From: a virus
Strand: one strand, 5' to 3'
Virus record (IMG/VR): IMGVR_UViG_3300022748_000048
Location: 1-22,721 of that record
DNA: 22,721 nucleotides
Shown here: piece after piece, positions 14,707 to 21,233 of the stretch
Numbering within the stretch: the stretch's first letter is position 1
How the letters are laid out: every line of letters begins with the position of its first letter
The notes under the pieces: generated by a model
The model's input: the letters and a program-made list of their open reading frames with translations, nothing else
What the model was told of the DNA's origin: nothing
The model's database searches: none
Position numbers and translations under genes: made by a program

Positions 14707-14943
14707 ATGATTGTATTTAATACGCTCAAAAAAGCAAAGCACTATGTAAAGCACAAAGAAGCTATGCAAAAGAAATACCGTGCCAGTGAACGTTATTATA
14801 ATGATGAAGAGTTCTCTTGGTATGAAATAGCAGACAACAAAGTCCTTAATGTTTGGGGCTGGCGTTGTGGTTGCGGTTGTGACCGTGGTAGTACAAGTGC
14901 TACTGTTATTGGTAGAATTAAATCGTGTAACCCTTTAAAATAA
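14707..14943 (+). CDS. Small basic protein, hypothetical
   Basis: This 78-residue protein starts MIVFNTLKKAKHYVKHKEAM. I prefer this ATG to an upstream GTG at 14656, which would reach into the GGTAGCC hairpin. The first half is basic and helical and the second half has Trp and Cys (WGWRCGCGCDRGSTSATVIG), so a metal site with CxCxC is possible. It is the first of a run of small plus-strand genes, and its 3' end carries the AACCCTTTAA box of the next gene. Unrecognised. Confidence 0.55.
   Translation: MIVFNTLKKAKHYVKHKEAMQKKYRASERYYNDEEFSWYEIADNKVLNVWGWRCGCGCDRGSTSATVIGRIKSCNPLK
14929..14938 (+). promoter_or_regulatory. AACCCTTTAA box, 11 nt before start at 14950
   Basis: This is an exact copy, again 11 nt from the ATG, at the 3' end of the upstream gene. 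Confidence 0.5.
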
Positions 14944-14949
14944 ATAATA

Positions 14950-15315
14950 ATGAAAAAAGCTAAAATCTTTGCCATGACATGTGGCACAATGTTTGTACTA
15001 CTTAGTAGTATTTATCTATCATTAGACAGAGTGTCTGTATCTGATAGTGACTTGAGAATCATGATAAGTAAACAGTATCATGAAGCGGTTGAGTATGATG
15101 ATAAAGGTTGGTTTGATTTAATCTTACTTGGTCATCCTCAAATGGAAATAGGTGACTTTGGTTTCTTTTATTACATAAGACATCTTGGTGTTGTACCGTT
15201 TACTCATCGAAACTCTATTGTCTTACTCAAGATGATAAAAGAGAAACAGTTAAGTGAAATCAAAAAGAAAGACCAAGCTTACAAAGAATGGTTGATAAAA
15301 GAGTATAAACTATAA
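14950..15315 (+). CDS. Membrane-anchored hypothetical protein
   Basis: This 121-residue protein has a basic start (MKKAKIFA) and a hydrophobic segment at residues 8-25 (MTCGTMFVLLSSIYLSL), which forms an N-terminal anchor or signal peptide. The rest is charged and would face the periplasm, ending in a lysine-rich helix (KEKQLSEIKKKDQAYKEWL). The AACCCTTTAA box lies 11 nt before it. It is the first of several small membrane proteins; these may act in lysis or in exclusion of other phages, but nothing specific shows that. Confidence 0.7.
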   Translation: MKKAKIFAMTCGTMFVLLSSIYLSLDRVSVSDSDLRIMISKQYHEAVEYDDKGWFDLILLGHPQMEIGDFGFFYYIRHLGVVPFTHRNSIVLLKMIKEKQLSEIKKKDQAYKEWLIKEYKL

Positions 15316-15333
15316 TCCGTAAATCTTATTAAC

Positions 15334-15549
15334 ATGATTAATCCAGAATTAATTAAGAAAGCTCAAGAAGAGCGTAAGCAAACACTAAAAAGAGGTGCTA
15401 TCATTATCATGGTATTAGGTGCAGCTGTGTCAATGTTTGGATTCGTTAGAATCTTTACTGTTGGTAATCTTGCTGACCATGTAGTGTTCTTGTTTGGTGG
15501 TGTTGTTACCTGTATTGGTATATACTTTGAAACTTTAAACAATCGCTAA
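15334..15549 (+). CDS. Small two-helix membrane protein
   Basis: This 71-residue protein has a charged N-terminus (MINPELIKKAQEERKQTLKRG) followed by two hydrophobic segments, at about residues 25-42 (AIIIMVLGAAVSMFGFV) and 48-66 (HVVFLFGGVVTCIGIYF). It fits a small inner-membrane protein with a helical hairpin. It lies 18 nt after the previous gene and 1 nt before the next. Small phage membrane proteins of this type include holins and exclusion proteins; no call is made. Confidence 0.7.
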   Translation: MINPELIKKAQEERKQTLKRGAIIIMVLGAAVSMFGFVRIFTVGNLADHVVFLFGGVVTCIGIYFETLNNR

Positions 15550-15550
15550 C

Positions 15551-15832
15551 ATGTTGACGTTCAAAGACTTAGAGTTCAGAGGTATTAGCTACGACCTATC
15601 AGGTAGTGGTGTTAGAGCATATGTGCAGTTTGACAATGGGTATTATATATCTGTTGTCAAAAGTGCATTTACTTACGGTGGTCCAGAAGGATTGTATGAA
15701 GCAGCTGTCTTAGACAGAAATGGTTCTATAACCTATGATACACCAGTAACTGATGATGTTATCGGTCATTTAACTGAAGAAGGAGTAACTGATGTTATGC
15801 GTCAGATCCAAGAGTTAAGTCCAGCCGAGTAA
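15551..15832 (+). CDS. Small soluble hypothetical protein
   Basis: This 93-residue, acidic, beta-rich protein (GVRAYVQFDNGYYISVVKSA) ends in a helix (VTDVMRQIQELSPAE). The glycine- and tyrosine-rich first half (SAFTYGGPEGLYEAAVLD) suggests a compact small domain. It is encoded 1 nt after the two-helix membrane gene, so the two may be coupled. Not recognised. Confidence 0.65.
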   Translation: MLTFKDLEFRGISYDLSGSGVRAYVQFDNGYYISVVKSAFTYGGPEGLYEAAVLDRNGSITYDTPVTDDVIGHLTEEGVTDVMRQIQELSPAE

Positions 15833-15876
15833 GAACCTATCCTAAGCATGATATAAAAAGGCTTTTTAGAATGTTT

Positions 15877-15886
15877 AATCCCTTAA
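15877..15886 (+). promoter_or_regulatory. Relaxed copy of the AACCCTTTAA box
   Basis: AATCCCTTAA lies 9 nt before the ATG at 15896. It differs from the consensus and in spacing, so it is a weaker member of the set. Confidence 0.3.
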
Positions 15887-15895
15887 TCTACAACA

Positions 15896-16111
15896 ATGTC
15901 AAGACGTAAAAAAATCTTATTGATGCTAACGGTATTGTTTGCATCATACTCTGTTATCGCAATGGTATACGTAAACGTATGCTACAACTCAACACCTGGT
16001 ATTCAAGAAGGTGAGCCTACTCAGAATCAGTTTCAGATTATATTAGGTTCTGCAATAATCTCTGCTTTAATTGGCAAGGTTATGTTCTGTAAATACGATG
16101 ATGCTTACTAG
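15896..16111 (+). CDS. Small two-helix membrane protein
   Basis: This 71-residue protein has a basic start (MSRRKKILL), a first hydrophobic segment at residues 8-27 (LLMLTVLFASYSVIAMVYV) and a second at about 47-63 (IILGSAIISALIGKVMF). The loop between them is polar. It is a likely inner-membrane hairpin protein, similar in layout but not in sequence to the gene at 15334. Function unknown. Confidence 0.7.
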   Translation: MSRRKKILLMLTVLFASYSVIAMVYVNVCYNSTPGIQEGEPTQNQFQIILGSAIISALIGKVMFCKYDDAY

Positions 16112-16112
16112 T

Positions 16113-16295
16113 ATGAAGGTATTAACAGGTGCTCCGAAACGAGGTGCTTTTTATCATGTTGCATGGACAGCAAATAAAAAGACAATAGCTCGCGTAACAA
16201 ACGTCTATCCTGATGGGTTAGTTGCTGTTGCAAATCCAAAGACGGGTGTCTTATGGAATACATTAGTTAAATGGTCAGACTTAAGATTAGTGTAA
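16113..16295 (+). CDS. Small SH3-like/KOW-like hypothetical protein
   Basis: This 60-residue, basic, beta-rich protein (MKVLTGAPKRGAFYHVAWTA; ...VYPDGLVAVANPKTGVLWN) could be a small beta barrel that binds nucleic acid; this is a guess from composition. I start it at the ATG 1 nt after the previous stop rather than at upstream ATGs inside that gene. Its TAA overlaps the next ATG by one base (TAATG), implying coupled translation with the PcfJ-like gene. Confidence 0.55.
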   Translation: MKVLTGAPKRGAFYHVAWTANKKTIARVTNVYPDGLVAVANPKTGVLWNTLVKWSDLRLV

Positions 16296-17731
16296 TGGAA
16301 AATCAAGTAATAGTAATCGATTCGATACCAGATTGGGCAATAGAGTTTACTCAAAAGCCCAACGGTATCAAGAAAGCTTTAGAGTATAATCGTACTGATA
16401 GGCTAAAGACTCAAATCTTGCATAACACAAATGTAAAGATTGAAGATGGTGTTATATACTTCTCTGACTTACCTTATAGAATAGCAAAGCGTCCTAATAA
16501 TGTGTATCATCTTGCTAAAAGTAAGAAAGGTATGCGTGGCTTTACTGTTAACAAACGTGGTACTCTTCAAGTATGGTGGAATCAAGACTTTAATACAGCA
16601 TTTGGTACTAAAATCTTAATCACTATTGCAGGTGTACTTAATGTTACCTGGTTTACTGAAGCTACGTATCTGCATGCATTCTTATCAAAAGGTAACTTTG
16701 GTAAGATACTACAAGGTAAGATAAAGAATCCAAGTGAACTTGCTGAACAGATTGTTAAATCTCATAAGCTTGATGTAAACCCAACTTTGTTCTTGAAGTT
16801 AGTAAAGATTATGAACTGTGCTAGTTCAAACCTATACGATAGTCCTGATAAACACAAGATTATCAGACTGTTACGTCATAGTATAAACGCTGATGCATTT
16901 ATTGAAAAGCTTGTTGACTATCATGCAAAAGAAAAAGCAAGATATGAAACTGCAATGATCTCTAAGTTTGATAGAGATCCTGATACTGGTGTTAAATACA
17001 CTTTCAGTAATACATTCTATAATCCTGAATACGAACAGAGTAATAGTTATGTACACTTTGGTCCGTTCTTTTCAAAAGAAACAAAAGACAAACTAGAAAC
17101 AGACTGGAGACTTATCAATGATGTATTAGATCAGCTTGAATTACTTGGTCACAAAATGAACTTACTTTGGTCTTATAAAAGACTAAATGAGGAGCATAAC
17201 AAGTGGTCAGCTGAACTACTATCTTACGAGATGGATGATATGGAAGATGAGAATGCACATCCTTTCCGTTTCTGTGAGTTCTTTGATGACTTCGAAGATG
17301 AGTTTACTTCTATTGTTAATACAAAGAAGAAAGCTTTCACTGAAGGTAAAGTAATGAAGCACTGTTTCTATACTAGTTATTGGCCAAAGGTTGTGCTAGG
17401 TAGGTATTTAACCTATCATACTACTTATGGTGGTATTGATGGTACTCTTAGTATCATTGAAACGTTTGGTTTAACAAGTCCTAATAAGTTTAGTGCTAAA
17501 GAATTAGACCTTGATCTTAGAGGTACTAGTCATCCTTTTAAAGCGTTTAAGATCGATCAGTTCTATGGTAAATCAAACAAGAATATGCCTGAAGAAATAA
17601 TAGCTTATTACAAACAAAAGGTAGATAAGGCAAATGATGCTTTTATCAGTAAGCTAAGAGAAGAAGGCGAAGTTAATGTAATGTCTAATCCACTAGAAGT
17701 TGATGGTAGTGTAACAATGAACCTCTGGTAA
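16295..17731 (+). CDS. PcfJ-like protein
   Basis: This protein has 478 residues, starting MENQVIVIDSIPDWAIEF. The C-terminal third carries the hallmark of PcfJ-like proteins: AFTEGKVMKHCFYTSYW with M354, H356 and C357, followed by GRYLTYHTTYGG and a beta strand TLSIIETFG. PcfJ-like proteins occur in conjugative plasmids and many phages; their role is not established. The N-terminal part (residues 1-200) is basic and mixed, and the middle has long charged helices (ETDWRLINDVLDQLELLG, DEFTSIVNTKKKAF). The start overlaps the upstream stop. The family call is moderate because only the core signature is clear. Confidence 0.5.
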   Translation: MENQVIVIDSIPDWAIEFTQKPNGIKKALEYNRTDRLKTQILHNTNVKIEDGVIYFSDLPYRIAKRPNNVYHLAKSKKGMRGFTVNKRGTLQVWWNQDFNTAFGTKILITIAGVLNVTWFTEATYLHAFLSKGNFGKILQGKIKNPSELAEQIVKSHKLDVNPTLFLKLVKIMNCASSNLYDSPDKHKIIRLLRHSINADAFIEKLVDYHAKEKARYETAMISKFDRDPDTGVKYTFSNTFYNPEYEQSNSYVHFGPFFSKETKDKLETDWRLINDVLDQLELLGHKMNLLWSYKRLNEEHNKWSAELLSYEMDDMEDENAHPFRFCEFFDDFEDEFTSIVNTKKKAFTEGKVMKHCFYTSYWPKVVLGRYLTYHTTYGGIDGTLSIIETFGLTSPNKFSAKELDLDLRGTSHPFKAFKIDQFYGKSNKNMPEEIIAYYKQKVDKANDAFISKLREEGEVNVMSNPLEVDGSVTMNLW

Positions 17732-17743
17732 AATAAATCTCAC

Positions 17744-17923
17744 ATGAAAGAATCAAAACAAGAGGTTATGATTGACCTCATCTTCAATCTATTAGCACTA
17801 GTATTACTAGTTGCTGCAACGGTTCAGTATTTCTATACTGATCATGCTTATATGGCTTTATTTACAGCTGTTGCTGTATTGATAATGTTTGTTGTTGTAG
17901 TATATAAATACTTAAGATCATGA
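17744..17923 (+). CDS. Small two-helix membrane protein
   Basis: This 59-residue protein begins with a charged MKESKQEVMID and has hydrophobic segments at residues 10-27 (LIFNLLALVLLVAATVQ) and 36-54 (YMALFTAVAVLIMFVVVVY), ending KYLRS. It has clear gene-like spacing: 12 nt after the PcfJ-like stop and an ATGA overlap with the next gene. The overlap suggests coupled expression with the following membrane protein. Confidence 0.72.
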   Translation: MKESKQEVMIDLIFNLLALVLLVAATVQYFYTDHAYMALFTAVAVLIMFVVVVYKYLRS

Positions 17924-18123
17924 AAGATAATCTAATCAATGGAGTCTTCAAACTGTGTGTTCAGGCTCTTGAACTTCTCGCAAAAAAGGTCGGTATGACT
18001 TACGAAGAAGTAAACATCTGGATATTTTGCATCATTGAACCGATTGTGTTTTTTGTAATGCTGTTTATCATTATACAGATGTACTACAAGTTAAAGTATA
18101 AAGTTAACATAGTTGATAAGTAG
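17920..18123 (+). CDS. Small membrane protein
   Basis: This 67-residue protein has an amphipathic or weakly hydrophobic N-terminal stretch (LINGVFKLCVQALELLAKK) and a strong membrane segment at about residues 33-54 (WIFCIIEPIVFFVMLFIIIQ), followed by a basic tail (KLKYKVNIVDK). Its ATG overlaps the upstream stop (ATGA), so the two small membrane proteins may form a pair, as in holin or spanin-like pairs; this is only suggested by layout. A terminator follows it. Confidence 0.7.
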   Translation: MKDNLINGVFKLCVQALELLAKKVGMTYEEVNIWIFCIIEPIVFFVMLFIIIQMYYKLKYKVNIVDK

Positions 18124-18137
18124 AGGGTTAATGTAGT

Positions 18138-18170
18138 AAAGGGACTGGTCATGCTGGTCCCTTTCTTTTA
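18138..18170 (+). terminator. Intrinsic terminator after the membrane-protein genes
   Basis: AAAGGGAC (18138-18145) pairs with GTCCCTTT (18157-18164), a perfect 8-bp stem with an 11-nt loop, followed by CTTTTAT. It ends the transcript of the genes before 18123; the next gene begins 86 nt downstream of the stem start with its own A/T-rich leader. Confidence 0.75.
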
Positions 18171-18223
18171 TCTTCTACATCCAAAGTCGTAAAATAATTA
18201 ATAACCAATAAATCTCTCACAAG

Positions 18224-18565
18224 ATGAAAGTAACAGCAAAAAGAGTGAAGAAGAATCTTCCAACTGAAAGAATCGAAAGATGGTTCAGACGCGGCATGCC
18301 AACCAGCATGATTGCAAAAAACTTAAACGTTGACTACAACGCAGTATATTACGAGATTGCTCGTATTAAAAAGCGTGACAACGAAGCGTACAAAGACGCA
18401 CAAAAGATTACTGAGGAGTATATCGAACAAGTTGGTGTTGATACATCGATTGTTGACATCCCTGTAAAGGTTAACTTCTCAATGAAGATATACGGTATCT
18501 CTATCAAGGTTACACGTGTACCATCTGAGATTATCTTTGATGAGGACTACATCGAAATCAACTAA
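18224..18565 (+). CDS. Helix-turn-helix DNA-binding protein
   Basis: This 113-residue protein has an HTH motif at about residues 20-48: RRGMPTSMIAKNLNVDYNAV is followed by YYEIARIKK. The N-terminus is strongly basic (MKVTAKRVKKNLPTERIERW). The rest is beta-rich (VKVNFSMKIYGISIKVTRVP) and acidic at the end. It is likely a transcription regulator or a DNA-binding factor used in replication. It is the first gene after a terminator and lies 3 nt before the next gene, so it may be the first gene of a new unit. Confidence 0.7.
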   Translation: MKVTAKRVKKNLPTERIERWFRRGMPTSMIAKNLNVDYNAVYYEIARIKKRDNEAYKDAQKITEEYIEQVGVDTSIVDIPVKVNFSMKIYGISIKVTRVPSEIIFDEDYIEIN

Positions 18566-18568
18566 ACG

Positions 18569-19021
18569 ATGGAGATATCACAACACAAAGTATTTAACTT
18601 CTTTACAGGAGAAGATGGCCCGTCACGTATTATTGTAAAGACGGGTAATTATAGTGATGGATCAGCAAAGATTGAGATTGTCAATCTGCAGAATCAAGTG
18701 CTTATTGAAGCAACTGCATGCTGTAACAACTTTGGATTAGACTCAAATGATGCTATTATAGCGTCAGATGGGTCTGTTCCAGGGTTAATGAGTTTCTTAG
18801 AATCTCATAACATAGTAAGACAACAAGATGAGTATATAAACATCCAAGATGCTATGCATCCTGTTGTTAAACTATTACCTGAATCAGAGTGGATAACTGA
18901 GATAGAGAACGGCAAACTGTTTATCATAAACGAGTTTACTATCTTTGCAAAAGACCCACATCAAGCTTTTCAACTGTATCTGTTTGCCCTTCAAGCAGAT
19001 GCCCAAACCATTGAATACTAA
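18569..19021 (+). CDS. Hypothetical protein
   Basis: This 150-residue acidic protein has mixed alpha/beta character: beta-rich in the first half (RIIVKTGNYSDGSAKIEIVN), with a Cys pair (ATACCNNFG) near residues 50-52, and helical at the end (DPHQAFQLYLFALQADAQTI). The last part (NEFTIFAKDPHQAFQLYLFA) looks like a short repeat-type motif seen in small phage proteins. No family is recognised. It starts 3 nt after the HTH gene and stops 1 nt before the next ATG. Confidence 0.65.
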   Translation: MEISQHKVFNFFTGEDGPSRIIVKTGNYSDGSAKIEIVNLQNQVLIEATACCNNFGLDSNDAIIASDGSVPGLMSFLESHNIVRQQDEYINIQDAMHPVVKLLPESEWITEIENGKLFIINEFTIFAKDPHQAFQLYLFALQADAQTIEY

Positions 19022-19022
19022 C

Positions 19023-19580
19023 ATGAGCTATTTATTTAATCATGAAGATAAAGAGATGCACGTTGCATTCTGTATCGACCAAGAGACGGCAGATAAAATC
19101 ATTGGCCGTATCATATTTGAGACCTTGAAGTCTAACTGTATTGAGAAAGACTTTGAAGAGATTGGTGAAGAACCACCAGCTACTCTAATGAAAAAGACTG
19201 CTGTACTAGAAACAGTACTTAAGTCTATTACATCAAAGCAAGAAGAGTTGTTCGCAGCTTTCTTCTTCTTAGTATGGCATGAAAAGACTAACTATGTTTG
19301 GAGAAAACAACTTGAAACTAATGAGAAGTTAAACAGCTCATTCATAATGGATAAGTTGAAAGAAAATGCATCTGAAGCTTTTGCGCACATCTCACAGTCA
19401 GTCTTACAAAATAAGATTGAAGAGTTTGCAAAAGAAAAGATGGCTGAGTTTAAGGGTTATAACCGTATTGTAAAGCAGGTTATTAACTCTAACTATGACT
19501 TTGATTTGTTCTCTGCTATTATTGATCATGACTTTGATTATGTATCTGATGTAGTTGATGAAGCAGTTCAAAAGGTATAA
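19023..19580 (+). CDS. Helical hypothetical protein
   Basis: This 185-residue protein starts MSYLFNHEDKEMHVAFCIDQ. I chose this ATG rather than an upstream one because the upstream frame lies wholly inside the previous gene. It is mostly helical and strongly acidic/basic mixed, with several potential amphipathic helices (KENASEAFAHISQSVLQ, EEFAKEKMAEFKGYN), and the C-terminus is acidic (DFDYVSDVVDEAVQKV). No catalytic motif is seen. A hairpin follows it. Confidence 0.65.
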   Translation: MSYLFNHEDKEMHVAFCIDQETADKIIGRIIFETLKSNCIEKDFEEIGEEPPATLMKKTAVLETVLKSITSKQEELFAAFFFLVWHEKTNYVWRKQLETNEKLNSSFIMDKLKENASEAFAHISQSVLQNKIEEFAKEKMAEFKGYNRIVKQVINSNYDFDLFSAIIDHDFDYVSDVVDEAVQKV

Positions 19581-19602
19581 GATATTTGTGTGAGAGACAG
19601 GT

Positions 19603-19638
19603 AAGGGTTAGGTTGTAGAGATATAATCTAACCCTTTT
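19603..19638 (+). terminator. Hairpin with T run between 19580 and 19651
   Basis: AAGGGTTAG (19603-19611) pairs perfectly with CTAACCCTT (19628-19636), a 9-bp stem with a 16-nt loop, ending in TTTT. The 3' arm contains the relaxed AACCC-TTTTAA box (19630-19640) before the gene at 19651, so terminator and box overlap. Confidence 0.5.
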
Positions 19639-19640
19639 AA
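19630..19640 (+). promoter_or_regulatory. Relaxed copy of the AACCCTTTAA box
   Basis: AACCCTTTTAA, with one extra T, ends 10 nt before the ATG at 19651 and sits in the 3' arm of the hairpin. Confidence 0.35.
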
Positions 19641-19650
19641 CCTAATTAGT

Positions 19651-19932
19651 ATGAGCAAGCAAAAAGGATTTGGTAAGTATCCACGATATGTAGCTGATGA
19701 CCCAACACTTACTCATATTGAGAAAGCAATGGTTGGTATACTCGCTTGTTATACAAACGAACAGCTAGGCTACACATGGATATCAGTAAAAGAGTTATCT
19801 TTACGTCTTAATTGTTCACATGCAACAACACAAAGATGTTTAAAGTCATTAAAAGAAAAAGGCATCATAAGTCGTGATGGCTATCATGTTACAAATAACG
19901 GTGCATCAAGAATCACCCGTTTAAAAATCTAA
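19651..19932 (+). CDS. Winged helix-turn-helix protein (HTH_36-like)
   Basis: This 93-residue protein matches the short HTH modules found at the N-terminus of replication and regulatory proteins: LTHIEKAMVGILACY is followed by WISVKELSLRLNCSHATTQR (recognition helix) and CLKSLKEKGIISRDG (second helix and wing). It lacks any catalytic part, so it may be a stand-alone DNA-binding protein that controls transcription or helps open a replication origin. It starts after a hairpin and ends 4 nt before the next gene. Confidence 0.75.
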   Translation: MSKQKGFGKYPRYVADDPTLTHIEKAMVGILACYTNEQLGYTWISVKELSLRLNCSHATTQRCLKSLKEKGIISRDGYHVTNNGASRITRLKI

Positions 19933-19936
19933 AATC

Positions 19937-20245
19937 ATGGCAAAAAAACTTAACAGAGCTGCTGAAGAAACACCAAAAAGAGCTTATAACAAGAAACCAA
20001 AAGCTCCAGTTGAACAACAACTAAAAGATGAATCAAAGTGCACAAACTGTGTACCTCTTGATGTATTGAATCAGATATCATTACAGCACAATGCTGAGTC
20101 AGCAAGACGTATTGCATATCATTTAGAAAGAGTAAAAGAGACTACTGGTGAAACATTACCAGAAGACACTGCTTATGTTATTGCATTATCGCAAAGAGAG
20201 TTATTGTATAAGTTAAAGACTCATACAGCAGACAATATCTTATAA
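19937..20245 (+). CDS. Basic-tailed hypothetical protein
   Basis: This 102-residue protein has a basic, disordered N-terminus (MAKKLNRAAEETPKRAYNKK) and a helical rest (LDVLNQISLQHNAESARRIA) with a Cys pair (CTNC) at residues 35-38. It is unrecognised. It follows the HTH gene by 4 nt and is the last gene before structured block C; its basic tail would suit nucleic-acid binding. Confidence 0.6.
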   Translation: MAKKLNRAAEETPKRAYNKKPKAPVEQQLKDESKCTNCVPLDVLNQISLQHNAESARRIAYHLERVKETTGETLPEDTAYVIALSQRELLYKLKTHTADNIL

Positions 20246-20279
20246 AGGGTCCTTGCAAAAGATCTATATTTAAGATAGA

Positions 20280-20366
20280 GAGAAGATAGTATAGGGCATT
20301 ACGAGTAACTACTAAACGAGAAATGATGTAGTATACTAGACATGGGTTCGATTCCCATACTTCTTG
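20280..20366 (+). ncRNA. tRNA-like element with an abnormal 15-nt loop
   Basis: A perfect T arm (ATGGG-TTCGATT-CCCAT), a 6-bp acceptor stem (GAGAAG with CTTCTT) and a short D-like arm (GTA-TAGGGCAT-TAC) enclose a stem ACTAC (20308-20312)/GTAGT (20328-20332) with a 15-nt loop instead of 7. The anticodon cannot be read. The stretch from the T arm to the stem is 9 nt. It starts the run of RNA in block C. It could be an interrupted or degenerate tRNA. Confidence 0.4.
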
Positions 20367-20835
20367 CAAAACCAGTGACGACTGAGGTGTAATCCCTCGG
20401 TATAGGTATCCAAATATGTGTTTTAAGTGCGCGCTATAAGAACACTGAGGAAAGCGTTACATATAAACAGGGAGTAATTAACCCATCGTGAAAATGTAAT
20501 CATTAGATAGTAATATCTAGTCCTGATGTACAAACGAGTACGATAAACTGGTTTTATTTAGCTAAGTAGAGTAAAAGTAACTCGTGGGTGAGTAATCCGC
20601 TTACGTCGGAACCAAAAGACCAAGCAACAGGGGCAGTACCTGTCTTAGCTGCATAAAGAGAGATGAGTGAAGCTGTGTTTGGACTCTAGAAGAAAGGCAA
20701 AGGTTAGCCTCTAGTATAGCAGTAACCTTGAAAGACCCGAAGTCTCTCTTTATAGTATTAGTATGCCTATAGGGTATGCAATTGATTACTCTTTTAAGAA
20801 AGAGTCTGTTTAATCAGACAGAGATAAAACTGATT
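20367..20835 (+). ncRNA. Structured noncoding block C (large RNA between tRNA-like elements)
   Basis: No gene is seen in these ~470 nt, but there are perfect long helices in order. AAAACCAGT (20368-20376) pairs with ACTGGTTTT (20547-20555), enclosing ACTGAGG/CCTCGGT (20381-20401) and TAGATA-GTAA-TATCTA (20504-20519, a GNRA tetraloop). Next come AGCTAAG (20560-20566)/CTTAGCT (20644-20650) and ATAAAGAGAGA (20653-20663)/TCTCTCTTTAT (20743-20753), then GTATGCC/GGTATGC (20761-20779), ACTCTTT/AAAGAGT (20788-20805) and GTCTG/CAGAC near 20804-20819. Size, density of helices and association with tRNA-like units are like those of large phage RNAs such as GOLLD and ROOL, but I cannot match a known family. 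Confidence 0.6.
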
Positions 20836-20951
20836 TGTATGGTTTGCCGAGTGGGACTCGGGTGAAACTCAGTATGACTATCTATGATTGAGTGCACTCA
20901 TGATTAGAAAAAGCAATACACAGTAATAGGGTTCGATGCCCTTCCATGCAT
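20836..20951 (+). ncRNA. tRNA-like element with a 5-bp stem around a 17-nt loop
   Basis: Acceptor stem TGTATGG/CCATGCA (one G-T pair), a D-like arm (GCC/GGT stem with GAGTGGG in the loop, like Ser/Tyr tRNAs) and a T arm with TTCGATG in the loop (4 good pairs, AGGG/CCCT) enclose about 75 nt in which ACTCA/TGAGT can pair around a 17-nt loop. It contains a 12-bp palindrome (TGAGTGCACTCA). No convincing anticodon can be read. It lies directly after block C. Confidence 0.4.
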
Positions 20952-20954
20952 CTT

Positions 20955-21031
20955 GGACTTGTATCGCCTCGCACTCATAATGCGTTGAAAGCGTAGTTGG
21001 TTACATATAGGTTCGATCCCTATCTGGTCCA
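20955..21031 (+). tRNA. Met-type tRNA-like element (CAT) lacking a D arm
   Basis: Acceptor stem GGACTTG/CTGGTCC (one mismatch) and T arm ATAGG-TTCGATC-CCTAT are good. The anticodon arm CGCA-CTCATAA-TGCG has anticodon CAT at 20976-20978, in the same loop as tRNA-Met. Only about 8 nt lie between the acceptor and anticodon stems, so there is no room for a D arm. Instead a D-arm-like sequence (GCGTAGTTGGTTAC) lies between anticodon and T arms. Outer pairing TA(T)CGC with GCGTA may extend the anticodon stem. The order of arms is therefore abnormal. It may be a degenerate or permuted tRNA. Confidence 0.5.
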
Positions 21032-21174
21032 CAATAGTAACTTCAAGATACAAGCTAGTCAGTGTAAAACGCTTGTAGAACGAGAGATAATAAACATAGT
21101 TTGCATATGGCCACGAGATGCGTCAACTGAGCCATAATCGCTAATTGCATACTTGAACTCTCAACTATTACTCA
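21032..21174 (+). ncRNA. Structured tail of block C before the terminator
   Basis: No gene is seen. TACAAGC (21049-21055) pairs with GCTTGTA (21071-21077), GAGAG with CTCTC across about 21083-21162, and TATGGC with GCCATA near 21106-21136. The segment leads into the intrinsic terminator, so the RNA region seems to be transcribed as one unit. Confidence 0.45.
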
Positions 21175-21202
21175 ACCTGTATAAATAATACAGGTTTTTT
21201 TT
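21175..21202 (+). terminator. Strong intrinsic terminator at the end of the RNA region
   Basis: ACCTGTAT (21175-21182) pairs with ATACAGGT (21188-21195), a perfect 8-bp stem with a 5-nt loop, followed by eight T. It closes the RNA region and separates it from the gene at 21234. Confidence 0.85.
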
Positions 21203-21233
21203 GTTTATTTCTCACACTTAAACAGTTTAAACT

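Noticed and set aside
18945-19022. Longer start for the gene ending at 19580
   Set aside because: The extension lies wholly inside the preceding gene, while the ATG at 19023 directly follows its stop.
20178-20369. Minus-strand open frame of 63 codons across block C and a tRNA-like T arm
   Set aside because: It contains the reverse of a T arm (read as ESNPC), overlaps a plus-strand gene and structured RNA, and has no neighbours on that strand.
20367-20835. RNase P RNA, suggested by GAGGAAAG near 20448
   Set aside because: Only this short string matches; the other conserved parts and the long P4 pairing are not seen.
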